The notes below the pieces were generated by a model. That model worked only from the letters and a program-made list of their open reading frames with translations. It ran no database searches and was not told where the DNA came from. Made by a program: the position numbers and the translations under genes. 64,000 nucleotides of DNA from Rutpela maculata (lineage: Eukaryota > Arthropoda > Insecta > Coleoptera > Cerambycidae): contig OW386293.2 in assembly GCA_936432065.2 (NCBI GenBank), forward strand, positions 20,720,234-20,784,233. The letters run 5' to 3'. Numbering within the stretch: position 1 is the stretch's first letter; each line of letters starts with the position of its first letter. Shown piece by piece: positions 1 through 9,875 of the stretch.

Positions 1-500
1 ATTATATCGGTTAACACAAATCTTTGGTAGATCCAACGTTATGTCATATTATTATGCACATTTTGATTCAAGAGCATTATATGGAATTATGGAGTTGTTC
101 ACGTCATTTTGAAAGAATATTCAAACTTCAAAAAAAGCAGTTCGTTACATTGCGGGTGTCTCTAAATATTCATCATGTCGGAACATATTTAAAGACTTAA
201 ATGTATTACCTTTAGCATGTATTTATATCTTAGAAATAGTTATGTATGTTAAGAAAAACACATATATTACCGACTAATAATTTTAATCATACATATAATA
301 GGTACTCGTGAAAGAAACAACTTGAACACATCTTTACACAATTTATCAAAATTTGAGGAAAGCCCCAATTACCAATTACATGGGGATTAAATTATATAAT
401 AAAATTCCGAACTCCGTTCAAAATGTGAATAATATGAAATTATTTAAAAAATAAATGATTAATTATTTGTTTCTATTCTGTTGAAGAATATTTATTGCAT
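1..500 (+). pseudogene. 3' end of a Jockey-like non-LTR reverse transcriptase
   Basis: From position 41 the plus strand reads as the C-terminal part of a non-LTR retrotransposon ORF2. It has an in-frame stop and frame changes. The motif AGVSKYSSCRNIF is followed by NVLPLACIYILEIVMYVKK, the usual thumb-side tail of insect Jockey-type proteins. Further on, SKFEESPNYQLHGIKLYNKIP and a KLFKK-like ending match the family's last 60 residues. The frame ends near 490 and is followed by an AT-rich 3'UTR-like stretch to about 600. The 5' part lies outside the window. It is a dead copy. Assignment to the Jockey/CR1 group is from motif recognition. Confidence 0.7.
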
Positions 501-669
501 AGAATTTGTTAGTTTTAAGTTTTATTTGTATTTATTTTTTATTTGTATTTGTATTTACTTGAATTTATGTTGTGCCTTATTGTAATAATTATAAAAGAGT
601 AACCGCAGCTGTAGATCAAAACAATATTGGTTCTAGATCAGACTATTTTCGCAAAGGCTGTTGAATTTT

Positions 670-1030
670 TTAACGTCGGCCTATTTCCGCTACCAGGGCC
701 TATCACCGACGCCAGGAGACGAGTTACCCCCCAACCTAGAAATTTTGCCAAACCTCTTCCCTTAAGAAGCGTAGGGACCTTTTACTTGCCTAATAGACAA
801 GGGACCGCCTGCTTTACATCCCCTCCGAAGGATGGTATATCCACTACGTAATCGTCGTCTGAAATTACGTTGCTTCCGCGTATACACTGATATACAAGCC
901 GCTAGAAGGTAGGACGAGAACGCTGTATTTCCCTAGATAGGTCACCCATCCAAGTACTAACCGCGCTTGACGTTGCTTTAACGGAATATCGACTGATATT
1001 CACATTGAAGTCGCCTCAACGCTCGCGCCT
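670..1030. repeat. Interspersed repeat R, copy 1 (contains antisense 5S-rRNA-like box)
   Basis: This unit recurs at 58409-58491 plus 60998-61280, where element V splits it. The two copies share the CCGCTACCAGGGCCTATCAC block, the run of C around 727-735 and the block around 850-900. It is clearly richer in GC than its surroundings. An open frame of 74 codons over 627-851 is not supported: its counterpart in the other copy is interrupted, and the repeat is better explained as non-coding. It may be a SINE or a fragment of a larger transposon. The ends are approximate, set by where the two copies stop matching. Confidence 0.7.
921..991 (-). ncRNA. 5S-rRNA-like segment inside repeat R (not a functional 5S gene)
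   Basis: The plus strand contains CATCCAAGTACTAACCGCGC followed by TTGACGTTGCTTTA. This resembles the reverse complement of the middle of animal 5S rRNA (the internal promoter side, GCGCGGTTAGTACTTGGATG). Only about 70 bases match, and the outer stems of a 5S gene are not evident, so this is a derived fragment. The second copy of repeat R keeps the same box (61171-61243). 5S-derived heads are known in some SINEs, which is one possible origin. Confidence 0.55.
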
Positions 1031-1097
1031 ACTGTTGAAATTGCTTGGTGCCATCCCACACGATTTAGTGACGTGTTCATAGTGACTTCATACAATA

Positions 1098-1612
1098 TGC
1101 AACCTACTCTCTATCATTGGTAAGCTGTTTGGTGATGCGGGACTCAGCGACTTGGCAGTGGAAATGGGTGCTATTTGATCCAAAAATTTACATGTCAGTT
1201 GCATTCAAGAAATACCAAAACAAAGAGCATAAATGACCTAAAATGCCAAATTTTCCGAAGTAGACAAGGTGATGTTGAATCAACACAATTTCCTCCACGT
1301 GAGGACTGTCGTTGCCAACATTCTATGCGCTCAAACTATCGAGCAGCAATTTGGAAGCTACGTCTGGAAAATCATCCTCAAGTTCCAGAAGCAGAAGATC
1401 ATGGATGGATGATATACGACGATGGAATACTCTGCATCAACTGGATGACGGGAGCACCCGCACCTGAAGCAGTTTTGAAACTTTTGAGTTGTTCTTGTGC
1501 AAGGTCATGCCAACTACCATCATGCATTTGTATGATGAATCAGTTGAAATGTACCAGTGCGTGTAAGCTGACTAAATGTGAAAATATGCGAAGAAGATTT
1601 GTGAAAGTTTAG
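1098..1612 (+). pseudogene. Remnant of XPG-like, Cys-rich transposon protein (Academ-type?)
   Basis: Two pieces of one widespread invertebrate protein family are joined here. Positions 1098-1160 read SIIGKLFGDAGLSDLAVEMG and then hit a stop. The open frame 1175-1612 gives 145 residues, starting in the KFTC region. It continues through the RGDVESTQFPP segment (FPP at the family's LPPC position) and the SNYRAAIW helix to an APAPEAVLKLL linker. It ends in a cysteine cluster, SCSCARSCQLPSCICM then LKCTSACKLTKC. The ATG at 1175 is not a real start; the frame is a fragment. From memory, proteins with this tail carry an XPG/FEN-like nuclease region and belong to Academ-type DNA transposons. That attribution is inference. 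Relatives in this window are at 59404-59960 and in the three X copies. Confidence 0.6.
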
Positions 1613-1768
1613 TTGAAACGATATGGTTAAGAAATATTTCAAAAGAAATAATAAACAATTGTTTATAAAATCTGTACAATCTGCATGAATACAAATTTTC
1701 ATTATTAAAAAATATAAAACTTGTATCGGTATTGATTACTGTCGGTCATACATTTTTCAGTGACAAAA

Positions 1769-1902
1769 GGTCAATTTCATAATCGAATTTAAAATTAGCT
1801 TTAATTGAGGCTACATTTGACTGTAACAGATCCCTCACTTACTATCACAGTCAAATGTAATTTTATCTAAAGCTCACTTTAAATTCGATTATGAAATTGG
1901 CC
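1769..1902. repeat. 134-bp imperfect palindrome (foldback or MITE)
   Basis: The left arm GGTCAATTTCATAATCGAAT is mirrored at the right end by ATTCGATTATGAAATTGGCC. Matching continues inward through TACATTTGACTGT and ACAGTCAAATGTA around a loop of about 20 bases (1825-1845). It would form a long hairpin. No TSD could be defined. Confidence 0.75.
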
Positions 1903-1912
1903 CATACTGTTA

Positions 1913-2269
1913 TTTCTATCATACAGCATCATTCCAGTGCACATTGTCCAAACACAAAAGTGTTATACACCAAACTAAAGCTAATCGTTGGTGCTACAAT
2001 ATTTGTTTGAAATATTTTTTTTTCTAAAACGTCTTCGTTTTAAGAAAATTTATGAAACAAACAAATCATCTGTAAAAACTAATGCATTTTTCACTAATCA
2101 GCGATTTACTAATTAATGGTTGCTTATATGGAAAAAATTAATTTTTCACAAACTGTCATTAAAAAAAAAACATGAAATCGGACAATAACTTACAGAGATT
2201 CGGTCATTTTTTTAAACGTCTACATCGGCCATCTTGGATTGGCCACCATTTTTATTAGCTACCACTTTC
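1913..2269. other. AT-rich spacer, nothing recognised
   Basis: Low-complexity AT-rich sequence with A and T runs (for example 2160-2170). I see no gene, TIR or tandem repeat. Confidence 0.5.
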
Positions 2270-2447
2270 AGATGGAAATCATAGTTTTTTGCTATTTCTG
2301 TGCACCCATATAACTACGGTATGAAGAAAAATTATACCAATATCTTGGCTGGCCCATATTATTATTATTAGAGAACGCGAGCAGATGTCGAAATCCGCAG
2401 TAGTCAGGCCTGTCGGCCCATTGTACGTTCGCGACGTGAAGGATTCC

Positions 2448-2786
2448 TTAGAAAAGACCAGTGCTCTCCACAAAGGAGAGCAGTCTGTTCCAAGGGATAT
2501 CCCGTAGTTCCTCTGGATGCAAGAATTGCCTCTCGAGGAGCCTATGCCTTGACGCTCCTAATGGGGCGCAACTGCATAGGATATGAGTGATGGTTTCATC
2601 CTCCACTCCACACATCCGACAAGTTGGATCATCTCTCAACCTCATTGTATGTAGGTGATTGTTCAGAGGACAGTGTCCTGTTATTAGGCCCACCATCCGT
2701 CTCATTTTTTCTCTATCGAGCCCAAGCAACCACTTTACGGTAGAGGCAGCCGAGGGCCCCTTTATGTGGAGCCTCGACTGCCTCAT
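2448..2786 (-). pseudogene. C-terminal zinc-knuckle tail of the non-LTR polyprotein
   Basis: A 112-residue minus-strand frame after the RNase H domain contains GLITGHCPLNNHLHTM and then CRMCGVEDETITHILCSC. This Cys-x2-Cys-His-Cys arrangement is typical of the end of such ORF2 proteins. It ends in a stop at 2448, and a short GC-richer 3'UTR follows to about 2270. It is separated from the RNase H frame by a frameshift near 2800. Confidence 0.7.
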
Positions 2787-2828
2787 ACCAGGGGCTCGAG
2801 CCCAATAGTTGTTAAACTGTGCCGCAGC

Positions 2829-3197
2829 TCAGTCTTGCAGTTCTGAGTGAATCAGACTCCTTGGCAGACCGAAGGCTGGCTCAGGGCCAGGGAAGGGGGT
2901 TTTTGCTCCTTCTCCCGCCAGACGATCTGCTTCTTCGTTGCCCTCCATACCACTGTGTCCGGACACCCATATGAGTTTAACCGAGTTGCGTTCACAAAGT
3001 TCGGTCAAAATGTTTCGACAGTTAAGCACCAGCTTAGAGGTCACCTTGTTTGACACAAGGGACCTCAGAGCCACCTGGCTGTCGCTGCATATGTAAACAT
3101 GTTTGTCTACGAAACCTCTGCTGAGATTTTCGCTTGCGCACCGCAGTATGGCATACACTTCTGCCTGGAACACACTAGAGTACCTACCAAGTGGCAC
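2829..3197 (-). pseudogene. RNase H domain of the non-LTR element
   Basis: The 122-residue minus-strand frame carries the family's acidic residues in order: the Glu in FQAEVYAIL, the Asp in CSDSQVALRSL, and the final motif GHSGMEGNEEADRLAGEG with its conserved His and Asp. The first catalytic Asp would lie upstream in another frame. The domain follows the reverse transcriptase and precedes the C-terminal zinc knuckle, the usual order in I-group elements. The ATG chosen by open-frame calling is internal; this is part of a polyprotein. Confidence 0.75.
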
Positions 3198-3509
3198 CGA
3201 TATACGAGCCCTTGGTTTGCATCCGTGTATGCCTGCGCCCGTTCCCTCCTGAGTCTTGGATCCGTCTGTTTACTATTTCAGACCACCGGTACTCAGGAGA
3301 TGCGTTTTGTCACGTTCCTAGACATCTCTACTGGGAAACACAACGGTATATGGAATTGTGAAAGAGTAAACGGGGAGACACCGGTCATCACCTGATTGAG
3401 CAATAACCTGGTCCCTTACCGGTAGAGCCAGAGCCTTTGTGTGCCCTAGCCCTTGGCCCGTCATGTTCCACATTCCATTTTGAACAGTCTGTTTGCTGCT
3501 TTCCTAGCC

Positions 3510-5056
3510 TCAAGCTTCAACGTGCAAGGGAGTGAGTTCAAGAATGGCCTCCATCGCAATCGTTGGAGTGGTCCTGATTGCACCTGTTATACCTAGACAC
3601 GCTAGTCTTTGAACTTGGCATAGGCAAGTCTGATTGTGGAGCGCTCTAGGGAGCGCCACCACACCAATGCCGCGTATGTAATGAGGGGTTTTATCATAAC
3701 AATGTAAGCCCAGAGAGTAGTCTTTGGACTTATACCCCACTTAAGACCGAAGATGCGCTTGCACATCCATAGAGATGCGCACGCTTTCCTCGTTTGAACT
3801 TGGTCCTTCCATGACAGTTTGGAATCCAAGGTATCTCACTGTGCGGGAAAGACACAAACGTGTGCCCATGAGAGAAGGAAGCGGGAAATCGCTTACTTTT
3901 CTCCTTTTAGGGAACAGCATTAGCTCTGTTTTGCCAGGCTTGGCAGAGAGCCCGTGTCTGTTGCACCATTCTTGAACTATGTTGAGAGCCCTTTGCATGA
4001 GCCCTGCAATAGTCTTTTCAAATCGGCCTCTTATCATGATAGCCAGATCACCTGCATATGCTTGTGCATAGAAACATGCTTCGTTTAATTCAGCCAGTAG
4101 CCCGTCGAGCAGAAGGTTCCACAGTAGCGGAGACAGTACCCCTCCCTGCGGACACTCCCGCCCCACCTTGGCCCTAACCGTTTCATTTCGAAGCGTAATT
4201 TCAATGTCGCGGGTTCTCAGCATGGACGATATCCATCTAACTATGGTACGGTCCACGCCGCGGTCCGCAACTGCTGAGAGAATCGAAAGTAGGATCATTA
4301 AATGCTCCTTCGATATCCATAAACACCACCAAGGCTAGTTCTTTCTGCTCCAGCGCCTTCTCAGCTCTTACGACGATTTGATGAAGGGCCGTCTCTGCAG
4401 ATTTCCCAGCTTGGTATGCATGTTGGTTGGGGTGAATTGGTGATCGCACCAATACCTCATCCTTTATATACCTTTCTATTAGCCTTTCTAATATTTAAAA
4501 AAAAAAAGATGTCAGGCTTATTGGTCTAAATGCCTTAGTCTGGTCGTATATAGTACGACCTGTCTTTGGTATGAAGACCACGTTAACTTTTCTCCAGGAT
4601 GTTGGGATATATCCTAAAGCTAGGCAGGACATAAGTAGATGATACAAGTGTCCTAATAGTAACTCAGCGCCTTTTGTATAGGGGCTGGGTAGATACCATC
4701 AGGTCCTGGCGATTTAAATGGGTCGAATGTTGATACAGCCCATCTTAGTCTTTCATATGTAATCACCTCTGACGCCATTTTCCAGTCGGTGGCAGTTGCT
4801 TCCGATCTGAATTCTGTCGTCGAGGGATTTGTTTCCAAAACATTTGACCCAGGGAAGCGAGCATCAAGAAGACACTCAATTGTCTCCCGGTCATTGTTTG
4901 TATAAGACCCATCTGGCAGCCTGATGCAATCAAGCCGCGATGATGGGCTTTTTGAGAGAGTTTTGCGTAGTCTAGCTACTGCCGGTAGGTCTTCAATGGT
5001 ACCACAGAAGGCCTTCCAGCTCTCTCTTTTCTGCTTGTTAATCAAGCTTTTATACC
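3510..5056 (-). pseudogene. Reverse transcriptase domain (broken, YAGD catalytic box)
   Basis: The pieces run in order on the minus strand. 4653-5045 holds the N-terminal part with FKSPGPDGIYP. 4237-4452 holds HPNQHAYQAGKSAETALHQI and FMDIEGAF, where the first catalytic Asp lies. 3741-4298 holds CPQGGVLSPLLWNLLLDG and then AQAYAGDLAIMI. 3510-3829 holds LDSKLSWKDQV and LACLGITGAIRT. The catalytic box that is normally Y-x-D-D reads YAGD, so one catalytic Asp is lost. The frame shifts near 4290, near 3790 and near 3610, and an A-run interrupts the gap between 4500 and 4650. The gene cannot make a working enzyme. Confidence 0.8.
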
Positions 5057-5193
5057 TTCACCGGCCCATATACTGTTACCGTAGAAGACACTAACTAGAT
5101 TTGATTTTATCATCATGGTTTTCAAGCACATAATAACGGCATAACAACAGACTACTTAATAATAAAATTATTGCAAATAATAGAAATGTTCTA

Positions 5194-5435
5194 GGCCCTG
5201 CCGGACCTCCTGATCTCACTCCGTTGGACTATTCTCTTTGGGGCAGACAAAATATGAAATGAATGAAGCATTTGAATGACCAAAAAATGTATGAGCTTTA
5301 GAAGAACTTTGAGAAATACTTTGGCCGAAATGTATTAAGGAGGGTGTGTAGTTCAATATTAAAGCAATGTTTAAAGTACATCGATGAAAACGAGGATGAA
5401 AATATTTGGGATGCAGTGTATAAGAGAATTTAAAC
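5194..5435 (+). pseudogene. C-terminal fragment of a Tc1/mariner-type transposase
   Basis: The plus strand from 5194 reads GPAGPPDLTPLDYSLWG, the conserved block holding the third catalytic Asp of mariner-like enzymes. It is followed by a frame-shifted tail with a KCLKYIDENEDENIWDAVYK-like ending and a stop near 5435. The N-terminal domain and first two catalytic Asp residues are missing upstream. The tail resembles the mariner-like family at 44042-45761, which lacks exactly this part. No TIR was seen here. Confidence 0.6.
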
Positions 5436-6115
5436 TGTGCTTCCTTGTTAAAAATATTTACTAAACTATATCTTTGTCGGATTAGAAGAGATCCTAAAGA
5501 GATCTCTTCTTTACAGTATCCTCAACAAACATTGCGATGCCTCGTTTTAAATTAGAACAGATCAGGAATATTCATTGTTTATCGCACTGTTACAAATTTA
5601 AATTAAAAGTGGATTCAATTTAACATTTTAATTACAGCCGACTGTCTAATTAAATTCGTAAATAGATAAATTAACTAAGAAGCGAGCAATTACAAGTGGT
5701 TTTTTTCGTTTCACTCTAATTTCAGTGACAATTGCGATGCTAAATCAGACCGTATTTATGTTAAGCTCGGCACAATTTAAGGGCAGTAAGGACAATGCAA
5801 AATAAAAGAAACTATACAGTAGAGACACTGGCAACGTTGAAACGATTCGCTTGGACGAGATCCAATATGCTTCATCTTAAATGTCTCACTACCGCCCCTG
5901 CTGAATTTTTCAGGTGGGTGTGTAAATTCACATGTACAATTCAAAAGGTAGCAAATGGTCCAATCAAAATATGTATCAGATGGAAGTTGCAACAGTATGC
6001 GAACTTATTTTCAAATTCAAATTTATTTTTGTATTATCTGTATATACATTACATAAACATGACAATTTTGAGAACCTGGCAGCTGAGTTGTGAACAACTT
6101 GTCTTTGCCAGGGAA
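5436..6115. other. AT-rich spacer; weak ORF not supported
   Basis: I see no recognised element. Overlapping 71- and 124-codon frames on opposite strands (5777-6169) have no recognisable motif and fit chance. A local hairpin forms between CCTGGCAG at 6077 and CTTTGCCAGG at 6106. Confidence 0.4.
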
Positions 6116-6119
6116 ATCT

Positions 6120-9000
6120 TAATCAGAATTTGTTATAATGTACAACGGAAATTGATACAAACAATATAAACAAGTAGTAAAGAATGGAATTTAGAAAACT
6201 ATTTAAAAAATATAAAACTTGAAAAATAGTATTGATTGAATGAAACAAAACGGGTGGAGAATGAAACTCACGCAGGTATCTGAGTTTGGCTGAACGTGAA
6301 CATCTTTGAGAAATATCATTACAACGTTTTGGTGTTTTCATCTGTCTGTCAATATTTGATCTAGTACCTAAGGTAATTATGATCCGAATACTTATTAAGC
6401 ATGGAAAATGATAATGAACTGTTTTTAAACAAACAGTAACATATATATTTCTTATATTTAAAATATTATTTAAATGATATATTTCATTGGTTGGAAATCT
6501 AAAATTAAAGCTAAACGTTATTTTTAAGGTTTTGAAAAATTTGTAAAATTTTTACGTGACTATCATACGTTCCTCCCCAAACAATAACGTCATATTGCAA
6601 AATCGATTCTGCTAAGGCATTATAGAGAAGTGTAATGGTTTTCTTATTCATTATATTTCTCAGGATATAAAATCTATGAAAAGCTTTCTCACTCTCGTAG
6701 ATATTGGATATGTTCCTTCCACTTAAAATACTGATCTACAATAATATTTAATTTTAGTTGTTTCTTTCTGGCATGTGCAGTCGTCCACGCTTTTAGAACT
6801 AGATTCATGCATCTTAATAAAATTTTGATTAGGAAGAGTAGCACATGTTATGGAAAAGGTAGTGAATTTAGTCTTATTAATATTGGGAGTGAGCAGGTTA
6901 CTATTTAAGAAAATTTTTAATTTGTTAAGTTCAATCTCCGCTTTCTTTTATACCAACCAACTGTTATCTTGAAATACAAGAAGTCTCATCTGCATAGAAT
7001 ATTAACTTACCATTTAGGTCTAAACGACTTATATCGTGTATGTATGTATATAAGAAAGAGGATAGGATCCAATACTGTACCCTGGGGGACATCCCTCTTG
7101 ATATTTTTCTTATCACTGAGCACAGCATCAATTTTTACATGTCGATGTCTGTTACTGAGGTAATTACTGAATCATTTCAACACGATTCCGCGAATTCCTA
7201 TTTGCTCAAGTTCGTGAGAAACCGTATCGAACGCCTTAGCTAGATCGATAAATATGGCTATATTTTTTTAATTTGCATTGAAATTTTGATTAATGTTATT
7301 TATTATGTCAAATATAGCATGCTCAGTGGATATATTTTCCCTGAAACCAAATTGCTTGTGAGATATTATGTTTATTAAGGTATGTTAATAATTTAATTAA
7401 CTATTTTGCAAAATTGTTCCCAAGTAACACACATGGTACCAAATCCTTTCGGTTTCGGTTTTGCTACGAATCCTTAGTTCCTGGGGTACACCCAGGTACT
7501 AATATTGCTACTTTATTGGGTAATGCTACTTTATATGGTTATTTTAAAGTAACTGTTACCACACCGATACCATTTATTGGAACTGTAAACACCCAAAGTC
7601 AAAGTAACATTTGGGTAGTTACTGGAACTAGGCAGTATCATTTCATTGTTACTCTATAGTGGCAAAAACTATATAGTACCAGTGAATCAGTTACTGCCAC
7701 CCGCCAGTGCCACTAAGATGCCTAAATAAAGTAACTGGGTACATAGAAAGGCAATCTAGGTTCCAGAATAGTTCCAGTAACCTTCACTTGGAACTTTAAA
7801 GTACCGTGGCATTTTAGTGGCAACATGGGTAGCGAAATAGTTCCTGTTGGTACTTTACAGTTCCAAAATAGAATCTGATACTATAGAGTCACATCAGGAT
7901 AGTTGCTATTGGGTCACCAAAGTCACAGATACTTTATGGTGGAGGGCCTAACTTTATAGTAGCTTTGTTAAAGTCGGCCATTATTAGTTGTAGTTAAAAT
8001 TTTTAGAAAGAAAAAAATTGGGTTTAATCAAAAATAGACAATGGTTATGTTAACATCTTATCATAAAATTCTACGAAAAATGATTTTGAAAGTATTCCAA
8101 ATGTTTCCCTAATAAATATTTAAATTTTTTAATCTTGCCTTTTTAAATTATTTTGTCAAAAACTTACAAAAAAAGGTTATTTTGAGGGAGCGTTGAAATT
8201 TTATCCTTTAATATGTCAACTTATATCAAAAAAGTAATTTGTGTTTGAAAAAAATGAAATGAAAGAAGTACTTTAAACACGCGCCTAAAGTACACATCTT
8301 TTTGGTATAATATTATTTTACTGCGCCATTATTATAAAAGAAAAAGAAACAAAGAGGTCGCTAAAAGATAAACACCATTTTAAAAAGTGATAGTGGCAGT
8401 TACCAGGCAGCCACGTAGCGGTTACCAGGCCGCCGAGTCGCGGAGTAGTACCCGCTACTACCCCGATCCTTTATAGTAACTAAACATAGTCACATCTATA
8501 GAAGCCGGGACTACCCGAAACACTGCCCGGCGACTAAAAATTTTTCCCCATTTTAGTGGCGGCTACGTAGCTGCCACGTAGCAGGAACGTGGCAGCCTAT
8601 GGTAGCAGTTCACTTTATCGTGGCTTTTATAGTCACCGATACGTTCCCGCGACTTTATGTGTTACTTGGGAGTGAAATGGGTCTGTAACAGTTTGGTTGT
8701 AATGCGTTACCTGATTTAAAAATTGGTGCTACAAGGGATGTTTTCCAAGAGGAAAGGAAAGTGCCCGTCTCAAATATTTTGTTAATTATGTGTATTATCG
8801 GTGTTAAGATATTGAGGTGAATGTTTTTTATCAATGTAGCTGGTATATTGTCCGGGCCAGGCGCAGAGTTATTTTTTAAAGATGCTATAGTATTTATTAT
8901 TTCACTGTTGTTTACAGGATATAAAAACTTTGTACTAGAAATTCTTTTTGGGGAGAGGTATATGCTACTTTATCTATATTTGAGGCTGATTTTATCTTAA
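6120..9000 (-). mobile_element. Jockey-like non-LTR element, split by a TIR element
   Basis: Minus-strand reverse transcriptase remnants lie on both sides of an insertion at 7419-8670. The upstream half (8671-9000) reads SAPGPDNIPATLIKN and ends at CYRPISL. The downstream half resumes near 7410 with QFGFRENISTEHAIF, IDLAKAFDTVSHEL and IKRDVPQGTVLDPILFLIYI. The family's YADD region (about 6990-7010) and tail down to about 6120 are degraded. Multiple stops and shifts show it is dead. Joining the halves by order only, the gap falls between the 'RPISL' and 'QFGFR' motifs, as the family predicts. 5' and 3' ends are approximate. Confidence 0.7.
7419..8670. mobile_element. TIR element N (1.25 kb, non-coding, subterminal motif arrays)
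   Basis: The 13-bp ends CCCAAGTAACACA (7419) and its mirror near 8658-8670 (one mismatch) bound a segment that interrupts a Jockey reverse transcriptase. The outer 450-550 bases on the left and 300 on the right are packed with short repeated words such as GTTACT, AGTAAC, GGAACT, AGTGGC and GTAGC in both orientations. The centre (about 7990-8370) is AT-rich. An 81-codon frame at 7414-7659 is a by-product of the motif array. No gene is present, so this is a non-autonomous DNA element. A clear TSD was not found, and the superfamily is unknown. Confidence 0.65.
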
Positions 9001-9402
9001 TATTCAGTAGCTTGCCTTGCTAGACCAGCTCTTCGACCCTAATTTGTTAAAATAACTATACTAATATGATAATGGAAAACTCTTATACAGTGTAGTGTTA
9101 TTATTTACAGACCAGAAAACATGAGCTTTAAAAAGCTGTGAGTGGGGTCCAATGTCCATATAAAACTACCTGCAACGCCACTACACAAATTAAAAACGTG
9201 CAAGACGGAAGTAATATAAACACAGAATTTTAAACATTGATATTTAAGTGAAAAATAACAAATATTCGTTTATTTAAATTTATTAATTGCACATTGCTCA
9301 GGTGTGGCACTAAAGTTTGTTTCCCGTAGCAAAATTGTCCTCGGTCCTTACGAAGCAAAGGTTCATAGGTACGTAGTAATAAAATGATCTCTATTCTACA
9401 GC
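9001..9402. other. Spacer without recognised features
   Basis: AT-rich DNA. The 66-codon frame at 9230-9430 shows no motif. It is not annotated as a gene. Confidence 0.4.
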
Positions 9403-9756
9403 CTACATGTATTGGAAGTAAAAATAGCAAATTATTAGTAACTTCGTCATACTAAATAACAATATAAAAAGCAAAAGTTCAAGTTGGCTCTGGTTTTCCC
9501 AATACAGGTCATAAAGTGTAACGCAGGTATAGGGGTCTACAGATGATCCAGCTGCTGGGACCCGACATTCGTACGCTTTGAAGATAATTGGAATTCCAGC
9601 GGGCCAGTTCACTTTTACGAATGAGTTCAAAGCATGCCGACAAGGCTGGGCTCCCTGCCACTGGATCGATTGTAGACCCCTTATAAACCCTAGTTCATGG
9701 GCGGACGTCCTATCACAAATAACAGGTAGAATTAAAATTCTACGAAAAATAGACAT
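9403..9756 (-). other. Unrecognised 117-codon open frame with coding-like composition
   Basis: The frame is unusual here because residues about 15-90 have balanced composition, three spaced Cys residues and a markedly higher GC content (about half) than the surrounding third. Examples are GLQSIQWQGAQPCRHA and VKVNWPAGIPIIFKAYECRV. No family was recognised, and no splice sites or partner exons could be assigned. The C-terminal 25 residues are hydrophobic and AT-rich, and may be read-through. It could be an exon, a piece of a transposon, or a GC-rich non-coding repeat. Confidence that it is coding is low. Confidence 0.2.
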
Positions 9757-9875
9757 ACTAACTACCTACCTCTTTATTTGTCACTAAAACTAATATTCAT
9801 TCTAAGGAAGTCATATTTGTACCTTGTGAATGATAAGCGTTCATTTTCGAAAGTAAATAGTGCTATTTTGAAAAT

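Larger units (their letters stand above)
2270..5060 (-). mobile_element. 5'-truncated non-LTR retrotransposon of the RNase-H-bearing I/R1 group
   Basis: Read on the minus strand, about 2.6 kb corresponds to most of the reverse transcriptase, an RNase H domain, a C-terminal zinc knuckle and a short 3'UTR ending near 2270. Similarity stops abruptly at about 5060, upstream of residues YKSLINKQKRESW. The endonuclease and ORF1 are therefore missing, as expected of 5' truncation during target-primed reverse transcription. GC content is much higher than the neighbouring DNA. No clear TSD or poly-A tail was found. Assignment to the I superfamily (LOA/R1-like) rests on RT followed by RNase H; the clade is uncertain. 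Confidence 0.75.

Noticed and set aside
627..851. 74-codon frame as a gene
   Set aside because: It lies in repeat R and is not open in the second copy.
921..991. Functional 5S rRNA gene
   Set aside because: Only the central 70 bases resemble 5S; stems at both ends and a terminator are missing, and it is embedded in an interspersed repeat.
2847..3395. Plus-strand frames of 68 and 98 codons
   Set aside because: They are shadows of the minus-strand RNase H and RT coding sequence.
5777..6169. Frames of 71 and 124 codons
   Set aside because: They overlap on opposite strands with no recognisable domain.
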